From NCBI RefSeq assembly GCF_016863615.1, contig NZ_BOPF01000003.1, forward strand, positions 372,001 through 436,000: DNA of 64,000 bases, written 5' to 3'. A program made the position numbers and the translations under genes. The notes below the pieces were generated by a model, which worked only from the letters and a program-made list of their open reading frames with translations, did not search any database and had not been told where the DNA came from. The DNA comes from Virgisporangium aliadipatigenens (GTDB lineage Bacteria > Actinomycetota > Actinomycetes > Mycobacteriales > Micromonosporaceae). Below, piece by piece: positions 50,069 through 57,572 of the stretch. The stretch's first letter is position 1, and every line of letters starts with the position of its first letter.

Positions 50069-52483
50069 ATGAGCATTGCGACTTCCGTCGACGAGGACCT
50101 CCGGCACGCGCTCGCCCACCCCGACGATTCCGAGGTCGCCGGGCTCGACGCCTGGTGGCGCGCCAACAATTACCTGACCATCGGCCAGATCTACCTGCGG
50201 GCCAACCCGCTGCTGCGCGAACCGCTCGCGCCCGGGCACATCAAGCCGCGGCTGCTCGGCCACTGGGGCACCAGCCCCGGGCTGTCGTTCGTCTACGCGC
50301 ACGTGTCGCGGCTGATCCGCCGCACCGGCCAGCAGGCGATCTACCTGGCGGGGCCGGGCCACGGCGGGCCGGCGCTGGTCGCCGCCGGGTACCTGGAGGG
50401 CACGTACAGCGCGACCTATCCGGCCGTCCCACAAGACGAGAACGGCATGCTGCGCCTGTTCCGCCAGTTCTCCAGCCCGGGCGGGATCCCGTCCCACGTG
50501 TCGGTCACCACGCCCGGCTCGATCCACGAGGGCGGCGAACTCGGCTACGTGCTGGTGCACGCGTTCGGGGCGGTGATGGACAACCCGGACCTGCTGGCGA
50601 TCGCCGTCGTCGGCGACGGGGAGGCCGAGACCGGGCCGCTCGAGGGCTCGTGGAAGGGCGTGTCGTTCCTGAACCCCGCGCGGGACGGGGCCGTCCTGCC
50701 GATCCTGCACCTCAACGGGGCGAAGATCGCCGGGCCGACCGTGCTGGCCCGCAAGGACCCCGACGAGGTGCGCGCCCTGCTGCACGGCCACGGCTACGAC
50801 GTCATCGAGGTCGCCGGGGACGACCTGCCGGGGATGCACCACCGGTTCGCGGCGGCGCTGGCGCAGGCGTGGGGGCGCATCCGCGACATCCAGCGGGCCG
50901 CGCGCTCCGGTTCCTGGGACGGGAGCCGGCCGCGCTGGCCGCTGATCGTGCTGCGCACGCCCAAGGGGTGGACCGGCCCGGAGTCGGTCGACGGGGTGAC
51001 CGTGACCGGCACGTGGCGTTCCCATCAGGTGCCGCTGTCGGGAGTGCGGGACAACCCGGCACACCTCGAGCTGCTGGAGAAGTGGCTGCGCTCGTACCGC
51101 CCCGAGGAACTGTTCGACTCCGCGGGCGCGCCGGTGCCGCTGGTGACCTCCGTCAATCCCGAGGGCGACCTGCGGATGAGCGCCTCGCCGCACGCCAACG
51201 GGGGCGTGCTCACCCGGGATCTCGACCTGCCGGACTTCCGCGACTACGCCGTCGACGTCGACGCGCCGGCACGCGTGCGCGCCGAGTCGACCCGCAAGCT
51301 CGGCGAACTGATGCGCGACGTGTACACCCGCAATCCCGACCGGTTCCGGCTGTTCTGCCCCGACGAGACCAACAGCAACCGGCTGGGCGCCGTCTTCGAG
51401 GTCTCCGACCGGGCGTTCATGGAACGGACCACGGCCGACGACGTGGCCGTCTCGCGGGACGGGCGGGTCATGGAGGTGCTCTCCGAGCACAACTGCCACG
51501 GCTGGCTGGAGGGGTATACGCTCACCGGGCGGCACGGGATGTTCGCCACGTACGAGGCGTTCGCGATGGTGAGCGCGTCGCAGACGGTGCAGCACGGCAA
51601 GTGGCTGCAGGAGGCGACCCGGCTGCCGTGGCGGGCCCGCGTCCCCAGCCTCAACGTGCTGCTGACCTCGACCGCGTGGCGCAACGACCACAACGGGTTC
51701 TCGCACCAGGGGCCGGGGCTGATCCAGGTCGTGCTGACCCAGCGCGGCGACGTCGCCCGCGTGTACCTGCCGCCGGACGCCAACTGCCTGCTCTCCGTCG
51801 CCGACCACTGCCTGCGGTCGCGTTCGTACATCAACCTCATCGTCATCGACAAGCAGCCGCAGCTGCAGTGGCTCACGATGGACGAGGCGATCGCGCACAC
51901 CGCCCGGGGCGCCGGTGTCTGGGAGTGGGCCGGCACCGACGACGGTTCGACCGACCCGGACATCGTGCTCGCCTGCGCCGGCGACGTCGTCACGATGGAG
52001 ACGGTGGCGGCGGCCCAGATCCTCAGGGAGCGGCTGCCCGCGTTGAAGGTGCGGGTCGTCAACGTGGTGGACCTGATGACGCTGGTGCGCCCCAAGGACC
52101 ATCCGCACGGGATGAGCCCCACCCTGTTCACCGAGCTGTTCACGGACAGCGTCGACGTGGTGTTCGCGTTCCACGGGTACCCGGGTGCGATCCACCAGCT
52201 CGTGCACGGGCGGCCCGACGCGGACCGGTTCCGGGTGCGCGGGTTCATCGAGGAGGGCACGACGACGACGCCGTTCGACATGACGGTGCGCAACAGGGCG
52301 TCGCGGTACCACCTGGTCATGGACGCCATCAACAACGCCCGGCGGCTGCCGCGCGGGGCGGCGGACCTCAAGGCCTGGTGCGAGGCGCAGCTGGCCCGGC
52401 ATGAGCAGTACGTGGTGGAACATCTGGAGGACCTGCCGGAGGTCCGGGACTGGGCCCTCGGCGACTGGGCCACCAGGGGCTGA
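50069..52483 (+). CDS. xfp: Phosphoketolase (Xfp-type)
   Basis: This 804-residue thiamine-diphosphate enzyme splits xylulose-5-P or fructose-6-P into acetyl phosphate and a sugar phosphate. Seen: [20 protein letters not shown] at the N-terminus, [40 protein letters not shown], the ThDP-binding [18 protein letters not shown] (GDGE...), [10 protein letters not shown], and ENNS-like [19 protein letters not shown]. The length (about 800) is standard. ATG 50069 has CGGAGAA upstream; GTG 50039 is less likely. It gives acetyl-P without ATP use and fits fermentative energy supply when oxygen is low, in line with the DevRS-like genes and glycogen phosphorylase nearby. Confidence 0.95.
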   Translation: MSIATSVDEDLRHALAHPDDSEVAGLDAWWRANNYLTIGQIYLRANPLLREPLAPGHIKPRLLGHWGTSPGLSFVYAHVSRLIRRTGQQAIYLAGPGHGGPALVAAGYLEGTYSATYPAVPQDENGMLRLFRQFSSPGGIPSHVSVTTPGSIHEGGELGYVLVHAFGAVMDNPDLLAIAVVGDGEAETGPLEGSWKGVSFLNPARDGAVLPILHLNGAKIAGPTVLARKDPDEVRALLHGHGYDVIEVAGDDLPGMHHRFAAALAQAWGRIRDIQRAARSGSWDGSRPRWPLIVLRTPKGWTGPESVDGVTVTGTWRSHQVPLSGVRDNPAHLELLEKWLRSYRPEELFDSAGAPVPLVTSVNPEGDLRMSASPHANGGVLTRDLDLPDFRDYAVDVDAPARVRAESTRKLGELMRDVYTRNPDRFRLFCPDETNSNRLGAVFEVSDRAFMERTTADDVAVSRDGRVMEVLSEHNCHGWLEGYTLTGRHGMFATYEAFAMVSASQTVQHGKWLQEATRLPWRARVPSLNVLLTSTAWRNDHNGFSHQGPGLIQVVLTQRGDVARVYLPPDANCLLSVADHCLRSRSYINLIVIDKQPQLQWLTMDEAIAHTARGAGVWEWAGTDDGSTDPDIVLACAGDVVTMETVAAAQILRERLPALKVRVVNVVDLMTLVRPKDHPHGMSPTLFTELFTDSVDVVFAFHGYPGAIHQLVHGRPDADRFRVRGFIEEGTTTTPFDMTVRNRASRYHLVMDAINNARRLPRGAADLKAWCEAQLARHEQYVVEHLEDLPEVRDWALGDWATRG

Positions 52484-52513
52484 ACGCCCACCGGGCGGGC
52501 CGGGACGGTGGCG

Positions 52514-53245
52514 TCATGCCGCCGCCCGGCCGCACTGCCGGCACGGCTCGCCGGTGCCCTGTCGCAGCTGCCACGCGAACTGCCGGAACTCCTTGACGGC
52601 GATCGTGACCGGGTCGAAGCTCGACGGCCCGACAAAGCCCTGTCCGGGCAGCACCACCGTCTGGAAGAGCACGTCGGAGAGGATCACCGCGAAGTCGAGC
52701 CGGTCGTCGGCGTCGAGCGCGGCGCGCACCGGATCGGCGTCGACCAGCCGGCTGGCCCGCACGAGCGGCTCCCCGGACCAGCCGTTGTGGTGCCGCTCCA
52801 CCACTCCGAGGTCCAACGCCACCCGCAGCCGCACGCGGGCCACCTCGTTGACGTGCCGGCGGTGCTCCCGCAGCCGGGCGGCGAGCCCGACGACGAAGGC
52901 GTCGATGACGTGCATGGGCTCGACGATCCGAACCGGCATGAGCAGTCGGATGCCGTCGCCGGTGTCGGTCAGGGCCAGCGCGTCCAGGTCGAGACCCAGG
53001 TAGCGCACCAGGTCGTGCATCATCGCGTACAACTCCGAACGCATCCGGCGTTGACTCTGGTTGTCGCGTCGCGCGGATGCCGCCATGTCGGTCAGCACGA
53101 TGGTGTGCAGGCCGCGGCCGTCGACGGGGTGCGCGGCGTAGGTCTCGTGCTCGCTCCGGTCGGCCGGGATCGTCCGGTCGGGCTGAGCGAAGCCGACGGC
53201 CTGGTTGAGCGGCCGTCGCGAAGCGGGAGGGTGTCCGGTGCCCAT
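52514..53245 (-). CDS. Class III nucleotidyl-cyclase-like protein, probably non-canonical
   Basis: This 243-residue soluble protein has a central domain (about residues 45-215) that follows the class III adenylate/guanylate cyclase fold: LHTIVLTDMAASARRD holds the first metal Asp and LALTDTGDGIRLLMP the second (GDG). SGEPLVRASRLVDADP corresponds to the catalytic helix, but the transition-state Asn appears to be Arg while the later Arg is kept. Activity is therefore doubtful. The tail has a CxxC (GEPCRQCGRAAA). ATG 53245 has AAGGGAG. It is divergent from an XRE/DUF5753 gene, a common actinomycete pairing, and the two may act together. Confidence 0.72.
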   Translation of the reverse strand: MGTGHPPASRRPLNQAVGFAQPDRTIPADRSEHETYAAHPVDGRGLHTIVLTDMAASARRDNQSQRRMRSELYAMMHDLVRYLGLDLDALALTDTGDGIRLLMPVRIVEPMHVIDAFVVGLAARLREHRRHVNEVARVRLRVALDLGVVERHHNGWSGEPLVRASRLVDADPVRAALDADDRLDFAVILSDVLFQTVVLPGQGFVGPSSFDPVTIAVKEFRQFAWQLRQGTGEPCRQCGRAAA

Positions 53246-53485
53246 TGAAGACTCCCTTGTGAGGCGGTCAGCGCCGCGGCCCGCGCCGATGCGTCGCGGC
53301 GGCTGACGAGTCGACCGGTCAGGATCGACCAACTCCTATTGGGTCTGTCCAGAATGAACGAGAGCAGGCTTTGCGTGTAGCTGTACTGCAACATTGCAGG
53401 CAGAATTTTTTGCACAGTTCGCTGTACGATTTCGTTCAGGTTGTCCCGCCGTATCGCAAGCGATGCTGCTGCGTTGGAAGGTGCG
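53246..53485. promoter_or_regulatory. Divergent promoter region, cyclase-like / XRE-DUF5753
   Basis: This 240-bp gap is less GC-rich than its flanks from about 53330 to 53445. It contains the dyad CTGCAA-CA-TTGCAG (53386-53399) with perfect 6-bp arms and a T-run (53408-53413). The XRE protein is the likely binder, acting on both promoters. Confidence 0.5.
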
Positions 53486-54346
53486 ATGGACCGATACTCA
53501 CCGTCCAGCCGAGAGCGGCGCCTGGCCGATGAGCTGCGGACTCTGCGCGAGGCCGCGGGCCTCACCGGCAAGGACGCCGCCGACCGGCTGGGCTGGTCCC
53601 CGTCCAAGGTGTCGCGCATCGAGAGCGCGAGGGTCGGCATCTCGGCCGAAGATCTGGCACGTTCGCTGGAGCTGTACGACGCGTCCCCGGCGCAGGCCGA
53701 GCGGCTGAGCAGGACGGCCGAGTCCGCCCGTTCCAAGGGCTGGTGGGAGCCGTTCGCGGACCTGCTGACGGCCGACTACACCAACCTGATCAGGCTGGAG
53801 GCCGGTTCGCGGGCCGTCGATGCCTACTGCGCGGTGGTGCCGCACGCGTTGCTGCAGACCCCGGGCTACGCGGAGACCGTCATCTGTTCCTCCCGGGCGA
53901 AGCCGTCCGACCTGGAGTTCCAGCGCCGGGTCGACATGCACCGCCGGCGGCAGAATCTCCTGCGCGAGGACGGGCAGGTCCGGTTCTCGGCGGTGATCGA
54001 CGAGTCGGTGTTCCACCGGCTGCTGCCCGACCCGGCGGTCCTGCGGGCGCAGTTCACCCGCCTGGCGGAGCTCGCCGAGTGGCCCAACGTCCGGATCCAG
54101 GTGCTGCCGTTCGGCGCCGGGCTGCCGCCGGTGACGGCGGGCTCGTTCTGCATCCTGGAGTCCGAGGCGACGGGCCTGGCCGACGTCGTCTACCTGGAGA
54201 ACAAGACCCGCGCCTTCTTCGTGGACGCGGAAAGGGAGGTCTACCTCTACACGCAGGACTACACGATGCTGCAGGAAATGGCGCTGCCGCCGGACGAGTC
54301 GTTGGACTACATGCGGCGGGCCGCCGCCTCCGTGGGTAGTGCGTGA
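53486..54346 (+). CDS. XRE-family regulator with DUF5753 domain
   Basis: This 286-residue regulator has an N-terminal Cro/C1 HTH (residues about 12-65; LADELRTLREAAGLTGKDAA, then RLGWSPSKVSRIESAR). The remaining 200 residues are the DUF5753 domain, the ligand or partner module found in BldB/AbaA-like gene pairs of streptomycetes: YCAVVPHALLQTPGYAETVI, FSAVIDESVFHRLL, VRIQVLPFGAGLPPVTAGSF and VVYLENKTRAFFVDAEREV. ATG 53486 has GGAAGG upstream. It probably regulates itself and the divergent cyclase-like gene. Confidence 0.92.
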   Translation: MDRYSPSSRERRLADELRTLREAAGLTGKDAADRLGWSPSKVSRIESARVGISAEDLARSLELYDASPAQAERLSRTAESARSKGWWEPFADLLTADYTNLIRLEAGSRAVDAYCAVVPHALLQTPGYAETVICSSRAKPSDLEFQRRVDMHRRRQNLLREDGQVRFSAVIDESVFHRLLPDPAVLRAQFTRLAELAEWPNVRIQVLPFGAGLPPVTAGSFCILESEATGLADVVYLENKTRAFFVDAEREVYLYTQDYTMLQEMALPPDESLDYMRRAAASVGSA

Positions 54347-54383
54347 GCCCGCCGGACTCCGGCACGTGAACGAAGAAGGAATC

Positions 54384-55379
54384 GTGCAACGTCGCACACT
54401 ACGGCTGGGCGGTCCTGAGGTCTCCGCCATCGGCCTCGGCTGCATGCCCATGTCCGAGTTCTACGGACCCGCCGACGAGGCGTCCTGCATCAGGGCCGTC
54501 CGGCGGGCGGTCGACCTCGGTGTCACCCTGATCGACACCGCGCCCTCGTACGGCGCGAGCCGGTACGGCCCCGCGGCCAACGAGGAGATAGTCGCCCGGG
54601 CCCTGAAGGGCCGGCGCGATCGGGTGCTGCTGGCGACCAAGGTCGGCTTCGTGAAGGCCCGCGGCGGGTGGACCGTCCGCAACACCCCGGCCTTCATCCG
54701 GCGTTCGATCGACGAGTCGCTCACCCGGCTGAAGGTCGACCACGTCGACATCTACTACCTCCACCGCCGCGACCCGAGGGTGCCGCTGGAGGACGTCATC
54801 GACGCGATGGCCGGGCTCGTGGCGGCGGGGAAGGTGCGCCGCCTGGGCCTGTCCGAGGTCGGTGCCGAGACCCTCCGGCAGGCCGAGAAGATCCACCCGA
54901 TCGCCGTGCTCCAGACGGAGTACTCCCTGCTCAGCCGGCACATCGAGGACTCGGTGCTCCCCGTCGCGCGGGAGCTGGGCATCGGCGTCGTGGCGTACGC
55001 GCCGCTCGGCCGCGCCCTGCTCGCCGACGGGCTGACCTCGCTGGACGGGCTGGCGCCGACCGACCTGCGGCGTTCCCAGCCGCGCTTCCAGGGCGGCAAC
55101 CTGTCGCACAACCTCGCCCTGGTCGGCCGGCTGCGTGCGCTCGCCGCCGAGTGGGGCCGCACCCCGGCCCAACTCGCCCTCGCCTGGCTGCTGAGCAAGG
55201 GCGCGGACATCGTGCCCATCCCGAGCACCCGGCGGGTGCGGCACGTCGAGGAGAACGTCGCGGCGACCCGCATCGCGCTGACCGCCGAACAGGTGGCGTC
55301 GCTGGAGGCGGCGTGCGACCCGAGCCAGGTGCTCGGGGCGCGCAACAGTTCGGCCGGAATGGCCCTCATGGAGTGCTGA
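54384..55379 (+). CDS. Aldo/keto reductase (AKR)
   Basis: This 331-residue NADPH-dependent TIM-barrel reductase carries the full tetrad: Asp and Tyr in LIDTAPSYGASRYGP, Lys in LLATKVGF, His in DIYYLHRRDPRVP. Cofactor contacts follow in IGVVAYAPLGRALL and the C-terminal PIPSTRRVRHVEENVAA. The group is AKR13-like (YakC type), which reduces aldehydes. GTG 54384 is chosen because GAAGAAGGA lies just upstream; GTG 54366 would add six residues. It starts 38 bp after the XRE gene, so it may be read through. Confidence 0.92.
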   Translation: MQRRTLRLGGPEVSAIGLGCMPMSEFYGPADEASCIRAVRRAVDLGVTLIDTAPSYGASRYGPAANEEIVARALKGRRDRVLLATKVGFVKARGGWTVRNTPAFIRRSIDESLTRLKVDHVDIYYLHRRDPRVPLEDVIDAMAGLVAAGKVRRLGLSEVGAETLRQAEKIHPIAVLQTEYSLLSRHIEDSVLPVARELGIGVVAYAPLGRALLADGLTSLDGLAPTDLRRSQPRFQGGNLSHNLALVGRLRALAAEWGRTPAQLALAWLLSKGADIVPIPSTRRVRHVEENVAATRIALTAEQVASLEAACDPSQVLGARNSSAGMALMEC

Positions 55380-55391
55380 CGGGCCGCCCGC

Positions 55392-55523
55392 TCACCGGTC
55401 CGAGGGCGGGCCGGTGCGGCGCCAGATGATCGCCATCCCGATCGCGAGCACGGTCAGGGCGGCGACCGCGATGCCCATCTTGATGAGCCGGTCGATCAGC
55501 AGGTGGTGCAGGAGGTCGTTCAT
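55392..55523 (-). CDS. Single-helix membrane micro-protein (43 residues)
   Basis: This tiny protein reads MNDLLHHLLIDRLIKMGIAV, then a hydrophobic helix AALTVLAIGMAIIW and the tail RRTGPPSDR. Its ATG overlaps the stop of the next upstream gene (ATGA), so the two membrane micro-proteins are translationally coupled. It is not a known family. The charged face before the helix suggests a membrane-surface amphipathic part. It belongs to a unit probably repressed by the divergent TetR protein. Confidence 0.65.
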   Translation of the reverse strand: MNDLLHHLLIDRLIKMGIAVAALTVLAIGMAIIWRRTGPPSDR

Positions 55524-55702
55524 CGGCGGCGCTCCAGCCAGCGGGCGAGGAGCGCCTCGGCGACCGGCGCCACCTGATCGATGAGGGAGATGCCCCGCCG
55601 GCGCATCGCCAGGGCGACGCCGAAGGCGACGAGGGCGAGCACCACCAGTCCGGCCGCGATCAGCGCGAACCGCAGGAGCAACAGGTCCAGGACGGTTTCC
55701 AC
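55520..55702 (-). CDS. Single-helix membrane micro-protein (60 residues)
   Basis: This protein is VETVLDLLLLRFALIAAGLV (start residue Met) continuing VLALVAFGVALAM as one helix, followed by a basic cytoplasmic tail RRRGISLIDQVAPVAEALLA-RWLERRR that could form an amphipathic helix. GTG 55702 has AAAGGGGG at the right distance. ATG 55726 would place the start inside the first TetR dyad and is less likely. It is first in a two-gene operon whose promoter holds two operator dyads. Function unknown; the size and coupling recall toxin- or holin-like or transporter-accessory peptides. Confidence 0.65.
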   Translation of the reverse strand: METVLDLLLLRFALIAAGLVVLALVAFGVALAMRRRGISLIDQVAPVAEALLARWLERRR

Positions 55703-55720
55703 CGCGATACCCCCTTTATT

Positions 55721-55764
55721 TATCACGGGTGTGATACTTCCCGGACGGTATCACAGGTGTGATA
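55721..55764. promoter_or_regulatory. Two tandem TetR operator dyads
   Basis: TATCACGGGTGTGATA (55721-55736) and TATCACAGGTGTGATA (55749-55764) are the same 16-bp site with perfect TATCAC/GTGATA arms, 28 bp centre to centre. They fill the 73-bp gap between the micro-protein operon and the divergent tetR gene, so the TetR protein very probably represses both. Confidence 0.85.
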
Positions 55765-55775
55765 AAACGTGGGGC

Positions 55776-56396
55776 GTGCCCAAGCAGGTCGACCCCGACG
55801 CCCGGCGTGCCGACGTCGTCGACGCGCTCTTCCGCGTGGCCCTGCGCGAGGGGCTCCCGCGCGTCTCGCTGCGCACCGTCGCCGCCGAGGCGGAGCTGAA
55901 CATCGGCTCGCTGCGGCACTACTTCGCGAGCCAGCCCGAGCTGATGCGCTTCGCCATGAGCGCGATGCTCGACCGGGTCGCCGCCCGGCTGATGCGCCGC
56001 GTCGCGGCGGCGGCCGAGGCGGGGGACGACCCGGAGGCGTTGCGCGCCCGGGCCGTGGAGATGTTCGGGGAGTTGCTGCCGCTGGACGACGCGCGGCGCG
56101 CCGAGCTGATGATCTTCCTGGACTTCAGCGCCGCCGCCCGTACCGATCCCGACCTCGCCGACCTGGCCCGCACCGCCGCGCGCGGCGCCCGGGCGCTCGT
56201 GCGGCGGGTCCTCGGGCGGCTCGCGCGCGCCGGGGCGATCCGGTCGGACGTCGACCTCGACCTGGAGACCGAACGCCTCACCGCCCTGCTCGACGGCCTC
56301 GGCGTCAACGCCGCACTGCACCCGGATCTCGTCGACGCCGACACCTGTCTCGCCGTCGTGCGCACCCACCTGCGCCACCTCGCCCCGCCGCCCTGA
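55776..56396 (+). CDS. TetR-family transcriptional regulator
   Basis: This is a 206-residue repressor. Its HTH is at residues about 8-55: ARRADVVDALFRVALREGLP, then VSLRTVAAEAELNIGSLRHY with FASQPELMRFA, the BetI-like variant of the TetR signature. A helical ligand domain follows, with acidic/Arg patches, ending CLAVVRTHLRHLA. GTG 55776 lies 11 bp after the second operator dyad, so autorepression is expected. Its main target should be the two membrane micro-proteins. The downstream zinc alcohol dehydrogenase begins 45 bp later with its own -10-like hexamer. Confidence 0.92.
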   Translation: MPKQVDPDARRADVVDALFRVALREGLPRVSLRTVAAEAELNIGSLRHYFASQPELMRFAMSAMLDRVAARLMRRVAAAAEAGDDPEALRARAVEMFGELLPLDDARRAELMIFLDFSAAARTDPDLADLARTAARGARALVRRVLGRLARAGAIRSDVDLDLETERLTALLDGLGVNAALHPDLVDADTCLAVVRTHLRHLAPPP

Positions 56397-56441
56397 GCGC
56401 GGTCGCGGTCCCGATGAGGTGCCCCGGTTAGGCTGAGGCGC

Positions 56442-57572
56442 ATGATCAATGCCGTCGTGATGCCGAATCCGGGCGCCCCGCTGGAGACGCGCGCGTTCGA
56501 CCGTCCCGCGCTCGAGCCGGGTGCGATCCTGCTGCGCACGCTCGGCAGCGAGGTCTGCGGCACCGACGGCCACCTGTGGAAGGGCCAGCTCGCCGGCGTG
56601 CCCTACCCGATCATTCCGGGGCACGTGAGCGTCGGCGAGATCGCGGCGTTCGGGCCGGGGGAGCCGCCGCGCGACGTCGACGGCGCGCCGCTGCGGGTCG
56701 GGCAGACGGTGACGTTCCTCGACGTGTACGGCACCTGCGGGCGGTGCTGGTACTGCACGGTGGGCAAGGCGAGCACGCGCTGCCCGTACCGGAAGGTGTA
56801 CGGGGTCACCATGTCGGCCGACGACGGGCTGTACGGCGGCTGGGCCGAGTACATCCATCTCCGGCCGGGTGTGCACGTGGTGCCGCTGCCGGACGGGTTC
56901 GCGTGGCGGGCGTTCCTCGCCGGCGGGTGCGGGATGCCGACGGCGCTGCACGCGGTGTCGCTGGGGGAGATCGCGTTCGGCGACACCGTGCTCGTGCAGG
57001 GCGCCGGGCCGGTCGGGCTGTGCGCGGCGGTCCTCGCCCAGTTGCGCGGCGCGGGGCAGGTCATCGTCGTCGGCGGGCCGGACGTGCGGCTCGCCGCGGC
57101 GCGCCGGTTCGGGGCCGACCTGGTGCTCGACATCGCGACGCTCGCCGAGAGCGAACGCCTACAGGCCGTCCGGGAGGTCACCGGCGGGCGGGGCGCGGAC
57201 GTGACCATCGAGGCGACCGGGGTGCCGTCGGCGGTTCCCGAGGGGATGCGGCTCACCCGCGACGCCGGCCGGTACGTGGTCGTGGGTCAGTACACCGACG
57301 CGGGCACGGCGACGTTCAACCCGCACCTGGACCTCAACAAGAAGCACCTCGACGTGCGCGGCTGCTGGGGCAGCGACGCCGGGCACGTGTACCGGTCGGT
57401 CCGGGTGATGGCACGCTACGCCGCGCAGTTCCCGTGGACGGAGCTGATCAGCCGTGAGTACGGGCTCGACGAGGCGCAGCGGGCGTTGGCGGACGTCGCG
57501 GCGCAGCGCGTGGTCAAGGCCTTGATCGTGCCCGCACGAGACGGAACAGCGCCCGCGCCATCCGCGGCGTGA
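56442..57572 (+). CDS. Zinc-dependent medium-chain alcohol dehydrogenase
   Basis: This is a 376-residue MDR dehydrogenase. The catalytic-zinc ligands are in LGSEVCGTDGHLWKG (Cys about 39) and IPGHVSVGEIAAFG (His about 61; the usual GHE is GHVSVGE). The structural-zinc lobe has four Cys in GTCGRCWYCTVGKASTRC. The Rossmann motif is LVQGAGPVGLCAAVLAQL (about residue 183). It resembles sorbitol/threonine-dehydrogenase-type or cyclitol-type enzymes; the substrate is unknown. ATG 56442 is 7 nt after TAGGCT. Its last 59 bp overlap the convergent GH3 gene. Confidence 0.9.
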   Translation: MINAVVMPNPGAPLETRAFDRPALEPGAILLRTLGSEVCGTDGHLWKGQLAGVPYPIIPGHVSVGEIAAFGPGEPPRDVDGAPLRVGQTVTFLDVYGTCGRCWYCTVGKASTRCPYRKVYGVTMSADDGLYGGWAEYIHLRPGVHVVPLPDGFAWRAFLAGGCGMPTALHAVSLGEIAFGDTVLVQGAGPVGLCAAVLAQLRGAGQVIVVGGPDVRLAAARRFGADLVLDIATLAESERLQAVREVTGGRGADVTIEATGVPSAVPEGMRLTRDAGRYVVVGQYTDAGTATFNPHLDLNKKHLDVRGCWGSDAGHVYRSVRVMARYAAQFPWTELISREYGLDEAQRALADVAAQRVVKALIVPARDGTAPAPSAA

